A DNA stretch of 64,000 bases from Ktedonobacter robiniae (GCF_016587375.1 NZ_BNJG01000001.1:744001-808000), one strand, 5' to 3'; shown: positions 25,800 to 33,835, counted from the first letter of the stretch. Notes: generated by a model not told the origin, from the letters alone. Translations and numbers: made by a program.

Positions 25800-26373
25800 G
25801 GTCGGCCTCCAATTCCTGCACAAGACGCTCTGTTTTGCGTTTGGCACGCCGTTGCCCATAGAGCCGGGCGCAGAACGAGTACACGATGCTGGTGAGGTCT
25901 GAGAGCAGGTCTTCTGTGCCATTGTCGGCCTGATTGACGACCTCGATCTCACGCCCATAGGTTTGAAGCAGGGTCTCGATGTAACGGAACCCGAAGCGGG
26001 TCCCCCGGTCCTTGTGTTCAATGACGATACGGCCCACACTTGGATCGGCCAAGAGAGCCAGAAACTTCGGCCGATTGTCATTGACGCCAGAGCCAATTTC
26101 CTTGACAACTTTGCCCACTTGATAGCCACGGGCAGCGCAGTAGGCAACCAACCGCTCAGCTTGACTGTCCAGGTTGGTCTTGTTTTCTGCGGAAGACACC
26201 CGCGTGTAGACCACGGTTTGAGGCTTCGATGAGGGGACTGACACCCTGATTGGCTCGTCGATGAGAATCGTGTGAGCCCCTACGCGCCGCCCCTGGATTT
26301 TCCCGTCCCGGAACCAACGCCAGGCTGTCTCATAGCGGACCCCTTGTTGTTTCGCGTAATCACTGAGTTTCAT
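25786..26373 (-). CDS. tnpA: IS607-family serine transposase
   Basis: Transposase of 195 residues. It has an N-terminal MerR-like helix-turn-helix (LSDYAKQQGVRYETAWRWF) and a serine-recombinase domain: TVVYTRVSSAENKTNLDSQ holds the nucleophile Ser and the nearby Arg, and RIVIEHKDRGTRFGFRYIE is the conserved core strand. It catalyses insertion and excision without terminal repeats. The gene is translationally coupled with tnpB by a 14-base overlap. ATG 26373 is used; the TTG two codons upstream is possible, and no strong ribosome binding site is seen. Confidence 0.92.
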   Translation of the reverse strand: MKLSDYAKQQGVRYETAWRWFRDGKIQGRRVGAHTILIDEPIRVSVPSSKPQTVVYTRVSSAENKTNLDSQAERLVAYCAARGYQVGKVVKEIGSGVNDNRPKFLALLADPSVGRIVIEHKDRGTRFGFRYIETLLQTYGREIEVVNQADNGTEDLLSDLTSIVYSFCARLYGQRRAKRKTERLVQELEADRAPG

Positions 26374-26463
26374 GCTCAAATCATACTATGCTACTCAATG
26401 ATTGTCAAGAATTCGCTATACTTTCAAAGATCGGTTTCAATACTTACTCCGTGCCCCTCGTCT

Positions 26464-27333
26464 TTATACCAGCATCTCAGCAAGAGCATGTCCATACTGG
26501 ATCGTATGCCCCATCTTGGTTTCTATAGCTAACGCTCGTTCCATCACTGCCCGGCCTTCCTGGGTATAGTAGCCAGTACGCAGCTGCTCGGGACTCTTGA
26601 GGAAGCACATCACACACGACATCCGGGGGCCGCCCTCCACGTCCGTTTCGTACATGTCCTGCTGGGTCATGCCTTGAAGCTCATAGCAGTAGTGAGGCTC
26701 AACCTGGTAGTCTCGCATCTTCTGAAAGACCTCAATCTGTCGCCAGGAAAGCACTGACCGCCATTCATGCATCCAGCCTTGTTTCAGACCAGAACGCTCA
26801 CGCCACATAGGGAGCTTTGCACGTCCACGCGATTCTAAGGCCCGTTCACCCAGGCAAATCACGGGATGATCGCCCAACAGTTGTGAATGAGCCCTAGCCC
26901 ATGAGTTGAAGTTATCGCGCTTAAAGTAGGATGTGCAGAAGCGAACCGACAATGAGGGCCATGCTTGCCGCCACTCCACCAGGTCAAGCACACTTTCTAC
27001 TTGGCGCAGGTACTTCGCTTGACGCGAGCCACAGGCCCGACACCAGGGGATAGAAAGTGTGGCACACGAGACAAGGTAGCGATGGTGACACTCCAGGCAT
27101 TCATAGCCGCTATAGCTTGCCTGGGTACAGTAGAGTGGAACGTTTAGCCGTCGGCAAATGGTTTCACAATACTCCACCGTTCCAGGCCAGTCCTCCAGTA
27201 CAATTTGATGGTGTGCTATCACCAGTTCACGAGGAACGGTTTCTAGCACCTCAAGCAACATAGCGATGCTGTCCTTCCCGCCACTTACGGAGACCACAAC
27301 CCGTGTTGCCTGGTGAAGGTCAGAAAAGCTCAT
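26464..27333 (-). CDS. PP-loop protein of the PAPS reductase/DndC-like family
   Basis: A 289-residue protein that begins with the nucleotide-binding PP-loop VVSVSGGKDSIAMLLEVL. It then carries a cysteine-rich insert (ECLECHHRYLVSC and WCRACGSRQAK), RFCTSYFKRDNF, which resembles the RxCT-xx-K block of sulfonucleotide reductases and DndC, and a late CVMCFLKSPEQL pair. These cysteines could hold zinc or an iron-sulfur cluster. Members reduce PAPS or help put sulfur into DNA or RNA. No dnd, cysteine desulfurase or sulfate genes are adjacent, so the partner and substrate are unknown. It seems to be cargo of the element. Confidence 0.8.
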   Translation of the reverse strand: MSFSDLHQATRVVVSVSGGKDSIAMLLEVLETVPRELVIAHHQIVLEDWPGTVEYCETICRRLNVPLYCTQASYSGYECLECHHRYLVSCATLSIPWCRACGSRQAKYLRQVESVLDLVEWRQAWPSLSVRFCTSYFKRDNFNSWARAHSQLLGDHPVICLGERALESRGRAKLPMWRERSGLKQGWMHEWRSVLSWRQIEVFQKMRDYQVEPHYCYELQGMTQQDMYETDVEGGPRMSCVMCFLKSPEQLRTGYYTQEGRAVMERALAIETKMGHTIQYGHALAEMLV

Positions 27334-27352
27334 AGCTTTACCTCAAAGAGAA

Positions 27353-27380
27353 AGCCCTTACAGCAAGTGCTATAAGGGCT
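27353..27380. repeat. Hairpin, first copy of a pair
   Basis: AGCCCTTA (27353-27360) pairs with TAAGGGCT (27373-27380); the loop includes GTGCTA. A near-identical hairpin lies at 27694-27727. Confidence 0.6.
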
Positions 27381-27458
27381 GATGAGAATTCTATTGCTAA
27401 AAAAACGTATACCCAACACAAGAAGAATGAAACATCTTTGAGAAGGGATTTTGTGCTC

Positions 27459-27673
27459 ATGTCTGAGATTCAACCACTCCTTGCCCCAAATGTGAGGGAC
27501 GCCGAACGACTGTAGACACAGACGGAAGGATGTCTTTCATCCAACCGAAAAAGGACTCGGGTTTCCTTGGAACTGGAATGAAAAATGCGTCACGTATCCG
27601 AGCTACTGTTTGTCTCAATTGTGGGTATGCTGAACTTTATGCTGTTGAACTGAATAAGCTTATTCCAGACTGA
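27459..27673 (+). pseudogene. Frameshifted paralogue of the zinc-ribbon gene
   Basis: From 27482 the frame reads CPKCEGRRTTVDTDGR, later TVCLNCGYAELYAVELNKLIPD and a stop, clearly matching the 24222-24461 protein. Its frame has a stop at 27464-27466 and no start before CPKC, while the ATG at 27459 (with AGAAGGGA upstream) is in another frame. One or two bases lost or gained between 27462 and 27481 explain this. It is flanked by the two copies of the AGCCCTTA hairpin. Confidence 0.75.
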
Positions 27674-27693
27674 AGAAACAGCTTGACAGTAGG

Positions 27694-27727
27694 ACCAGCC
27701 CTTATAACAGGTGCTATAAGGGCTGGT
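27694..27727. repeat. Hairpin, second copy of the pair
   Basis: 13-bp perfect arms 27694-27706 and 27715-27727 with GTGC in the loop, nearly the same as 27353-27380. Located just before the CPCC-family gene. Confidence 0.65.
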
Positions 27728-27777
27728 TAAGCTACATGAGTGATAAAATGAAGAAACAAGAAACAGGAGACACTTAC

Positions 27778-28050
27778 ATGACGAACACAAAGAAATTTGC
27801 TTGCGACTGTTGTGGATTCCTTACCTTAGAAGAAGACCCTTGGGGTTCTTACGAAATCTGTGATGTTTGCTTTTGGGAGCAAAATCATGGCCAAGTCGAT
27901 GAACCTGATAACCCCTTCGGTCCCAATAGGATAACGCTACGAGAAGCGCGTGAAAACTTTAAACGGTTTGGGGCAATAGATGAAAGATCAAAGCCTTTTG
28001 TAAGACCTCCCTTTCCTGAAGAATATCCTTCTCAGACTGACAAACCGTAA
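27778..28050 (+). CDS. CPCC-family cysteine-rich protein
   Basis: A 90-residue protein of the PF14206 type. It has CDCCGFLTLEEDPWGSYEIC (the first motif reads C-D-C-C instead of C-P-C-C), then DVCFWEQNHGQVDEPDNP and TLREARENFKRFGA, the conserved tail. The four or five Cys should bind one metal. Such genes are common near mobile elements and toxin loci, but no function is known. ATG 27778 is chosen because AGGAG lies eight bases upstream; an in-frame ATG at 27736 has no such site. Confidence 0.85.
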   Translation: MTNTKKFACDCCGFLTLEEDPWGSYEICDVCFWEQNHGQVDEPDNPFGPNRITLREARENFKRFGAIDERSKPFVRPPFPEEYPSQTDKP

Positions 28051-28104
28051 TTCGTTGGGATTTGTCAAGAGTTTTGTGTAAATAGCCATGATTTACGTAT
28101 GAGT

Positions 28105-28146
28105 GCTTAGAGAGAAAGCTGGAGAACGTCTCATCTCTCTCTAAGC
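28105..28146. terminator. Bidirectional terminator between CPCC and grpB-like genes
   Basis: 11-bp perfect arms 28105-28115 and 28136-28146 between two convergent genes. Confidence 0.6.
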
Positions 28147-28183
28147 GGATGGAACTCAAGAGTCTGATGGACCTAGCTGCCAG

Positions 28184-28720
28184 TCAATAGATTGTGCCCA
28201 TACATCGGTCTAAGCAATTACTTGCCAGATAAAATGGGTGCTTAGCGTCGGCATAGGCATTACGATCAGTGCGGTATCTCTGGGCCAGTTCGGTTTTCAA
28301 CGCCGCATATTGCGCGGCTACATCCGCTTGAACACGCAGGAAGTCTCGGAAGAGCAGAGCAATCTGCTGATCGACGCTACCGGCACGACGAACGTTGATA
28401 TGCTTGCGAGGCTGTCCTGGAGACTCGCGGAAGTAGCGCTTCGACATCTCCAGATTTTCGGGACGAAACGCGTACCTCAGGCGCTCAAGCGGTACACGGA
28501 AGGCATCGAGCGGCTCAAAATCAACGACTGAAATCTAGATATCAATCACAGGCTTAGCCGCCAGAGAAGGAATCGATGTTGATCCGATATGATCAATGCG
28601 CAGGGCCACATCTCCAAGGGCCGTTCGTAAATCCTTCGCCAGCTGCGCAAATTGCTCGGGCCAGTGGGCATCATAGAGGACAATCACGATAGGATCCAGC
28701 CCTCTGTTCTCTATCTGCAT
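28184..28720 (-). pseudogene. GrpB-family (UPF0157) gene interrupted by one amber codon
   Basis: Reading through, the frame is continuous for 178 residues and matches the GrpB/nucleotidyltransferase-like family: VIVLYDAHWPEQFAQLA, RIDHIGSTSIPSLAAKPVIDI, then an in-frame TAG (28535-28537) where the family has Gln, followed by ISVVDFEPLDAF and KRYFRESPGQPRKHINVRRA. CAG to TAG is a one-base change. AAGGAG lies eight bases before the start. Likely a recent nonsense mutation or a sequence error. Confidence 0.85.
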
Positions 28721-29130
28721 GCTCTAATCTCCTTCTCTTTTCTCTCACAGACTTCATTATGTTCCGCCTCTATTCTACCATGCACTTAATACATGAATAA
28801 GCAGGATAACCAGCAATTATCAGATAAGAGGCATGAATGAGTGGAAGAGGAGATTACCGTTGCGCTCCTTCTCCCCCTCTTAAATTGACATCCTTCTGCC
28901 TGAGTTTGTCTGTTCTCAAGGCTTTCCACTCAAAGAAGGTCTGTTCCGATGGAGCACGAGCACTTAAAAGCCCATCTACCAAAAAAATTCCCATCTGCGT
29001 TTAAACTATCAGAGAAGAGAGAGGAGGTTCTCGATCTCTTTATTCTTGTTCTAACCCACTTGACCATGTTCAATAACCATTGATCAGCAGATGGCTTTCA
29101 AAATCTTCGTCCACTTCAAAGGAGCTTTCC
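28721..29130. other. Intergenic region of about 410 bases
   Basis: Divergent region between the grpB-like gene and the 29131 gene. A TTGACA-like box occurs near 28887 but no good partner box is seen. No gene or repeat is supported. The right end of the ssrA-linked element may lie in or near here, but no copy of the ssrA 3' end was found. Confidence 0.4.
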
Positions 29131-29772
29131 ATGCAAATTTTCAACGGCGGTACACTTGGACAAGTGAAGCTTTCCACTAATGGGCTGTATCTGATTCAGG
29201 AAAACAATCACAAACGACTCTATGTAGCTCAAAACGCTGACGCGCCATTCTTCTGTGCGCAAACGAACGGGACCATTTCCTTTCAGGGAACTACCTACGA
29301 GGCCTTTGAGCCGAAGCAGTTATTTCTGCATGACTGTTTGCACACTGCCGAGGAGATCATGTATCAGAAAATACTGCCATTTGGGGAGGATGTAAGTAGC
29401 AAGATAGCAGGCAAACCAACGAATTTCGGCAGGAGCAGGACGAATAACCAGCAAGTAGCGAAGCCCAACCGCAAAGGGGTAAATGCAGCTCCGAATCGAG
29501 GTCAGGCCTTTGTTATCGTCTCGATGGATATGAAGAGCGAATATCCCTATCATGCTGCTGCCGTAGTGGCTGAGGACAAGGATGATCGGGTGACTATAGA
29601 GGTCTTTGCCACAGACCAAGACGCGCAAAATACTAATCGTACGACAACAGGTGATTTCCAAATGTATGAGATTGGAAGCGCAACTCATTCCTTTCATGGG
29701 GTGTGGAACGGAAACGTCGTGTTTGGGGACACGGAGCCGTGTACCATAGTTATTGAGCCAAACAAATTGTAA
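29131..29772 (+). CDS. Uncharacterised protein with a possible Cys-His-Glu triad
   Basis: No family is recognised with certainty. The 213-residue protein has an N-terminal beta-rich part, a helix starting HDCLHTAEEIMYQ (Cys69), a Gly/Asn/Arg-rich loop (about 90-123), and then AFVIVSMDMKSEYPYHAAAV (His141), DDRVTIEVFA (Glu157) and a HSFHGVWNG block. A Cys at a helix start followed by His on a strand and an acidic residue is the order seen in papain-like and NlpC-type peptidases or deamidases; that is inference. No signal peptide is seen. AAAGGAG precedes ATG 29131; a 16-bp hairpin terminator follows. Confidence 0.65.
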   Translation: MQIFNGGTLGQVKLSTNGLYLIQENNHKRLYVAQNADAPFFCAQTNGTISFQGTTYEAFEPKQLFLHDCLHTAEEIMYQKILPFGEDVSSKIAGKPTNFGRSRTNNQQVAKPNRKGVNAAPNRGQAFVIVSMDMKSEYPYHAAAVVAEDKDDRVTIEVFATDQDAQNTNRTTTGDFQMYEIGSATHSFHGVWNGNVVFGDTEPCTIVIEPNKL

Positions 29773-29865
29773 AATCTGCTAGAATCTCTCCATCAGCATC
29801 AATGGCAAAACTATTCTTGTAAAACCACGGGGACAAGGCAAATAGGCTTGAACGAGAAAACCGAC

Positions 29866-29900
29866 AAAGCCGCTTGTGAAGTCTCTTCACAGGCGGCTTT
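29866..29900 (+). terminator. Intrinsic terminator after the 29131 gene
   Basis: Arms 29866-29881 and 29885-29900 pair over 16 positions with one G-T pair and are followed by CTTTTGC. Confidence 0.75.
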
Positions 29901-29970
29901 CTTTTGCTATATAAACAGTCAGTGTAGCAAGTGAGAGCAAAATCCTTAGAACAGCATCAATGGAGAGGTC

Positions 29971-30585
29971 TTAGCTAAGAAGCCTCCTCTCTGTTTTTGA
30001 TCTCCCGATCAACGCTCCCTGCCATCCTGCCCCGAAACCCAGGACGAGGGCCAGAATCAGGTCAATCATCAAGGAGAAGCCATAGTACAATATCGAAGGG
30101 ATTATAGTATCTGTTCCTCGTATGGGAGGAAATTTGGTGAATGCGCTGACAACGGATACACAGATGTCAATGAAAAGAAAACAGAGAAGTGCCCACAGGC
30201 AAGCAAACATAGCAGTTCCCATTTTGCCTGTATTTCTAGTGGCAAATAGGCCAGTGCAAAAGTAGACAACCATATTGAGGAGAGCTACTAACAGGTTTAT
30301 GATAATGGGGAATAGACCGAGGCCTGGGAAAATCAGAGGATACATATAATAGGGCATCATTGTATTGGCTGGGATGAGAAAAATGATGAACACCACAATA
30401 GTGATGGCACAGAGAATAGCACCTGCAATAAGCCCATACCTGGGCGCAACGCTGCCCCTTGAGTGTGATATTTGCTGAGGCGGATACTGGGAACCGGGAG
30501 AGGATGGAGAATATGCTTGCGGCCTATACTCCGGCTGAGGTGGCGTGCCATGCATTTGGTTAAATCTCCTCATAAAATTAGTCAT
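29971..30585 (-). CDS. Four-helix membrane protein with Pro/Gln-rich N-terminus
   Basis: Unrecognised 204-residue protein. Residues 1-45 are rich in Pro, Gln, Ser and Tyr and should be disordered. Four hydrophobic helices follow (about 50-72, 80-110, 120-145, 165-190), with a Gly-rich last helix and a basic C-terminus. This style of disordered head plus membrane bundle recurs in other proteins of the window (DedA, YggT). No enzyme motif is seen. Alternative ATG at 30573. Confidence 0.65.
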   Translation of the reverse strand: MTNFMRRFNQMHGTPPQPEYRPQAYSPSSPGSQYPPQQISHSRGSVAPRYGLIAGAILCAITIVVFIIFLIPANTMMPYYMYPLIFPGLGLFPIIINLLVALLNMVVYFCTGLFATRNTGKMGTAMFACLWALLCFLFIDICVSVVSAFTKFPPIRGTDTIIPSILYYGFSLMIDLILALVLGFGAGWQGALIGRSKTERRLLS

Positions 30586-30643
30586 GGTTCAGAGCAAGCT
30601 TAATTTAATGTGGCACTTTGAACGATTCCAACAACGAAATTTA

Positions 30644-30671
30644 AAGCCGAGATAGCAAGCTATCTCGGCTT
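30644..30671. repeat. 13-bp hairpin upstream of the 29971 gene
   Basis: Perfect arms 30644-30656 and 30659-30671 with a two-base spacer, in the promoter-proximal region of the leftward gene. Confidence 0.5.
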
Positions 30672-30778
30672 GAGAATTTATTTGAGGAAGTCCCAATCAT
30701 TCGAGATTGCCACATTGATTTGAACCAGGTCTTAGGATAATATATGCTTATTTAGCATATATGAATTATACACCAAAT

Positions 30779-30829
30779 AAAAGCGAGGGGAGCCGCAGTA
30801 TTATATGATATGCGGCTCCCCTCGCTTTT
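30779..30829 (-). terminator. Intrinsic terminator of the gtrA-like gene
   Basis: 19-bp perfect arms 30779-30797 and 30811-30829. Read leftward, the hairpin is followed by a T-rich tract, which fits the gene ending at 30862. Confidence 0.85.
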
Positions 30830-30861
30830 GCGTCGTTTTGGCTATCTATGAAGCAATATGT

Positions 30862-31377
30862 TTAGCTATTGGTGGGGGTTGCCTGGCAATGGGAGGGTAT
30901 CTCCTCGCTGGGAACCACGGCGGTGGCGTCCTCGATGGCTTCGACGGGCTTGACGCGGAAAACGAAGCGATCAGAGACCAGGAACTTGTAGACAAAGTTG
31001 ATGATGATGCCCAGGGTGTTGGCCACATAAGGATCGATATGGACGACGATAGAGAAGAAAAGGCTGATCAGGTTCGCCACCAGGAAGGCAGACATGTTGG
31101 CAGCCTGGGCTTTGATGCTCTTCACAATCCAGGCATTAAACGTTGTAGGCATCTGGTCGCGGTAGGTAATAAATTGATTGAGCACAAAATTGATAATGGT
31201 GCCTACTTCGAAAGAACATACCTGGGCAGCTATAGTGAGCCAGCTGCCACGCAAGCCGGTCAGGGCAAAGACCGTGAAAAAGAATTTCAGCGCTATCAGG
31301 TTGATAGGAATACCAATAAAGCCGATCAGAGCGAACTTTACAACGCGCTTTTCCCAGATTTTTTTGATGAGCGTCAA
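30862..31377 (-). CDS. GtrA-family membrane protein
   Basis: A 171-residue protein with four transmembrane helices typical of GtrA/DPMS-associated proteins. It starts with KFALIGFIGIPINLIALKFF, and has the family's EVGTIINFVLNQFITYRD turn (Asn-Phe-x-x-Asn) after the second helix. Such proteins help move polyprenyl-linked sugars across the membrane. The start must be the TTG at 31377, since a TAA closes the frame a few codons upstream; AGGAAGGG lies about eleven bases before it. The partner glycosyltransferase is not adjacent. Confidence 0.85.
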   Translation of the reverse strand: MTLIKKIWEKRVVKFALIGFIGIPINLIALKFFFTVFALTGLRGSWLTIAAQVCSFEVGTIINFVLNQFITYRDQMPTTFNAWIVKSIKAQAANMSAFLVANLISLFFSIVVHIDPYVANTLGIIINFVYKFLVSDRFVFRVKPVEAIEDATAVVPSEEIPSHCQATPTNS

Positions 31378-31644
31378 GATTTTTATAACCCTTCCTTAGC
31401 TGTTTTCTCTGAGTACTTATTCTAACGATTGGCAATCAGCTTGGCCACGCTGGGTACCTATAGTCCTAGTCTTCAATATAAGCCCTTAGATTCAGCGGGC
31501 ACCACACCACTAACCCAAATGACGTGCATGTGAGGATTACTAGACTATCCTTTTGCCCTATACGTTTGACCTGTGTCTCAAGAACGTGTTACGTTTGCAG
31601 TAATTAAACTGATATATGTGGAAGTGTTGTTTTTGAGGTGGTCT

Positions 31645-32832
31645 ATGACAGAGGTAAAATCTACGTCTCCCTTTACCAGTAATATCTCCCCCTTGTATCC
31701 CGCAGCGATTCCGCGCACGGAGGATTGTCTGCCCCAGTTGCCTGAGGTTGAGCAGGCGCTTTCTGCACTGGCAGGCTCGCAGAATGAAGCCAAAGAACAA
31801 ATCACGCCAGAACGTGTTTCCTCAAGGAGGACGTTTCTGCTTCAGGTAGGACTGGGCCTTTGCGCTGGGGCGATGCTGCTGGTGCTTATTACTCGTGTCG
31901 TTGATCTCCCGATGACGCTGGCGGTCCTGCGAGAGAACCTGGAGACCTGGCAGGGGTTGCTCTGCGCGTCAGGGGCAGCGCTGGCCTTTATCGTAGCCTT
32001 TAGCGTGCGGAGCTTACGCTGGCGACTCTTCTTGCGTCATAGTGAGAATATTCCCTATCTAACCATATTGCGGATTTACTGGATTGGCGTGATGCTCAAT
32101 TTTCTGCTTCCCATCCAGGGCGGCGAGATAAGCAAGAGTCTGTTACTGAAGCGGGTGACCAGCATGCCGGTAAGCAGGTCTTTGCCGACGGTGGGGATGG
32201 ATAAGGCGTGCGACCTGCTGCCCGCCCTGGTCATCATTGTCATGACACCTTTTCTACCAGGTTTGCATATGAGCATGCCGTTATGGGGCATCCTGGGGCT
32301 GGTAAGTGGGCTTCTGCTAGGACTGATTGGCCTGGTGCTCTTCACTGCCTGGAAGCGCCAGCTTGCGCGGGCTACCCTGCAAAAGGTCTGCGGTATATTT
32401 CCAGGCCCTTTGCGCTCGAAACTAGAGGGATTCACGCTGGGGTGCATGGATACAGGGTTGGAGTGTATGCGCTATCCAGGAGACTTTCTGCGGGCGCTTC
32501 TACTGACTGGCATCGCGCTGACCTGCGATGGCATCTTCGCGATGCTGGCCTTCTGGACGATTGGCATACCTATCCCCCTGGGCATAGCGTTATTCGGATA
32601 TACCATCTATAACATGTTCTGCATTCTGCCTACGCCACCGGGACAGCTGGGCAGCAATGAGGTGATTGGTGTGCTGGTCTTCTCGGGCTTGCTTCACTAT
32701 AATCAGACACATGTCCTGGCGATGTTTGTCTTCTCACATCCCCTGGCGGCTCTCATTATGCTTCTCCTTGGCCTGTTGAGCCTCAGCCAGCTTGGTTTAT
32801 CGCTCACCCAGGCGCTACGCACACGCCGTTAG
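31645..32832 (+). CDS. Flippase-like / lysylphosphatidylglycerol synthase TM-region protein
   Basis: Polytopic protein of 395 residues (UPF0104, LPG_synthase_TM). After a hydrophilic head of about 55 residues come eight or so helices, with the family features SVRSLRWRLFLRHS, NFLLPIQGGEISKSLLLKR in the first half and PTPPGQLGSNEVIGVLVF in the second. The lysyl-transfer domain of MprF is absent, so it is likely a lipid or lipid-linked sugar flippase. ATG 31645 follows GAGGTGG. A similar protein is encoded at 56024-57211. Confidence 0.88.
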   Translation: MTEVKSTSPFTSNISPLYPAAIPRTEDCLPQLPEVEQALSALAGSQNEAKEQITPERVSSRRTFLLQVGLGLCAGAMLLVLITRVVDLPMTLAVLRENLETWQGLLCASGAALAFIVAFSVRSLRWRLFLRHSENIPYLTILRIYWIGVMLNFLLPIQGGEISKSLLLKRVTSMPVSRSLPTVGMDKACDLLPALVIIVMTPFLPGLHMSMPLWGILGLVSGLLLGLIGLVLFTAWKRQLARATLQKVCGIFPGPLRSKLEGFTLGCMDTGLECMRYPGDFLRALLLTGIALTCDGIFAMLAFWTIGIPIPLGIALFGYTIYNMFCILPTPPGQLGSNEVIGVLVFSGLLHYNQTHVLAMFVFSHPLAALIMLLLGLLSLSQLGLSLTQALRTRR

Positions 32833-32870
32833 TCAGCTTCATGTGCAAGTTTTAGCTTGACTGCTCGCGC

Positions 32871-32937
32871 CTGATAGGTAATGTGAGAAGTCCCTGGCAG
32901 CCTGCGGTTGCCAGGGACTTCTCACATTACCTATCAG
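32871..32937. terminator. Bidirectional terminator, 29-bp perfect stem
   Basis: Arms 32871-32899 and 32909-32937 are exact complements. It lies between convergent flippase and DedA genes. The apex again contains CC-TGC-GG. Confidence 0.88.
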
Positions 32938-32945
32938 AATATTTA

Positions 32946-33773
32946 TTACCAGCTTTGAGGAGGCTGCTGAGGGCGCTGGAACTGCTGTGGCTGCTGAGCC
33001 TGGTTCCAGGGGCCAGCGGAAGGGGCCACGGGCTGAGCGGGCTGCTGTGCTGCCATTGCCTCGGCGGCGTGTTCGGCGCGGGCCTTGCGATCATTCTTCA
33101 CATGGCGCCAGACATACAGGGCAACCAGGGCCACGAGTAGCACCAGGATGACCACGTCAAAGGCATGGAAGAGTGGGCTCAATTGGTCGATATGGGCGCC
33201 AAGGACCAGGCCCAGGTACGCCAACAGGATACACCAGGGGAAAGAACCTAGAAAGGAGTAGATGCAGAAGCGGGCGAAAGGCATCTTCGCGATACCAGCG
33301 GGTAGCGAGATGTAGGTGCGCACGACGGGAAGGAGGCGTGAGAAGAACGCCGTGGCGCTACCCCAACGCTGGAAGAAGGCATCGGCCTTGTCCGCATCAT
33401 GCTGCGAGATCAGGACATAGCGGCCATACTTGAGCATGAGGGGGCGACCGCCTTTATAGCCGATATAATAGGCCACCATAGAACCAAGTAAGCAGCCAAT
33501 GGCTCCGGATAACGCGACCAGCACAATTGCCAGGGGAGTATTTACTCCACCAAGCAGTACGCCACGAGAAATCAAAATACCGGCTACGGGCATGACGATT
33601 TCGCTGGGGAGAGGGATACAGCAACTCTCGATGGCCATGGCTAGGACAATGCCCAGTACGCCCGTTGACACATAGAGGTTAGTAATTAACGTCAGTAATA
33701 AGTCGGTAATATTGCCTAACAAGAGAAAGGCCTCCTTCGCATAGCTAGGTACATTTTCGACCAATACTAGCAT
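32946..33773 (-). CDS. DedA-family membrane protein
   Basis: Membrane protein of 275 residues of the DedA/SNARE-associated (VTT) family, implicated in undecaprenyl-phosphate or phospholipid recycling. Seen: ESCCIPLPSEIVMPVAGIL (the Pro-x-x-P-x-E motif), GCLLGSMVAYYIGYKGG, FFSRLLPVVRTYISLPAGI (the conserved Arg-x-x-P-x-x-R motif) and a last helix near 215-235. The C-terminal ~50 residues are Pro/Gln-rich. Two starts are possible (33830 TTG, 33773 ATG); the shorter one fits the family better, but neither has a strong binding site. Confidence 0.88.
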   Translation of the reverse strand: MLVLVENVPSYAKEAFLLLGNITDLLLTLITNLYVSTGVLGIVLAMAIESCCIPLPSEIVMPVAGILISRGVLLGGVNTPLAIVLVALSGAIGCLLGSMVAYYIGYKGGRPLMLKYGRYVLISQHDADKADAFFQRWGSATAFFSRLLPVVRTYISLPAGIAKMPFARFCIYSFLGSFPWCILLAYLGLVLGAHIDQLSPLFHAFDVVILVLLVALVALYVWRHVKNDRKARAEHAAEAMAAQQPAQPVAPSAGPWNQAQQPQQFQRPQQPPQSW

Positions 33774-33835
33774 ATTTTGTAAAAAGAGGCCAGGATATGT
33801 GGGACTTATAGCGTGTTCTGCCACCACCAAAAGGA

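Larger units (their letters stand above)
24462..26420 (-). mobile_element. IS607-type transposon (serine transposase plus TnpB)
   Basis: Contains a serine-recombinase transposase gene overlapping a tnpB gene, the standard IS607 layout. There are no terminal inverted repeats, as expected of the family, so the limits are approximate: the left limit lies between the zinc-ribbon stop (24461) and the tnpB stop (24501), the right one in the 90 bases between tnpA and the PP-loop gene. It is nested in the ssrA-linked region. Confidence 0.8.

Noticed and set aside
28105..28146. Right attachment site of the ssrA-linked element
   Set aside because: It is an inverted, not a direct, repeat and has no similarity to the ssrA 3' end.
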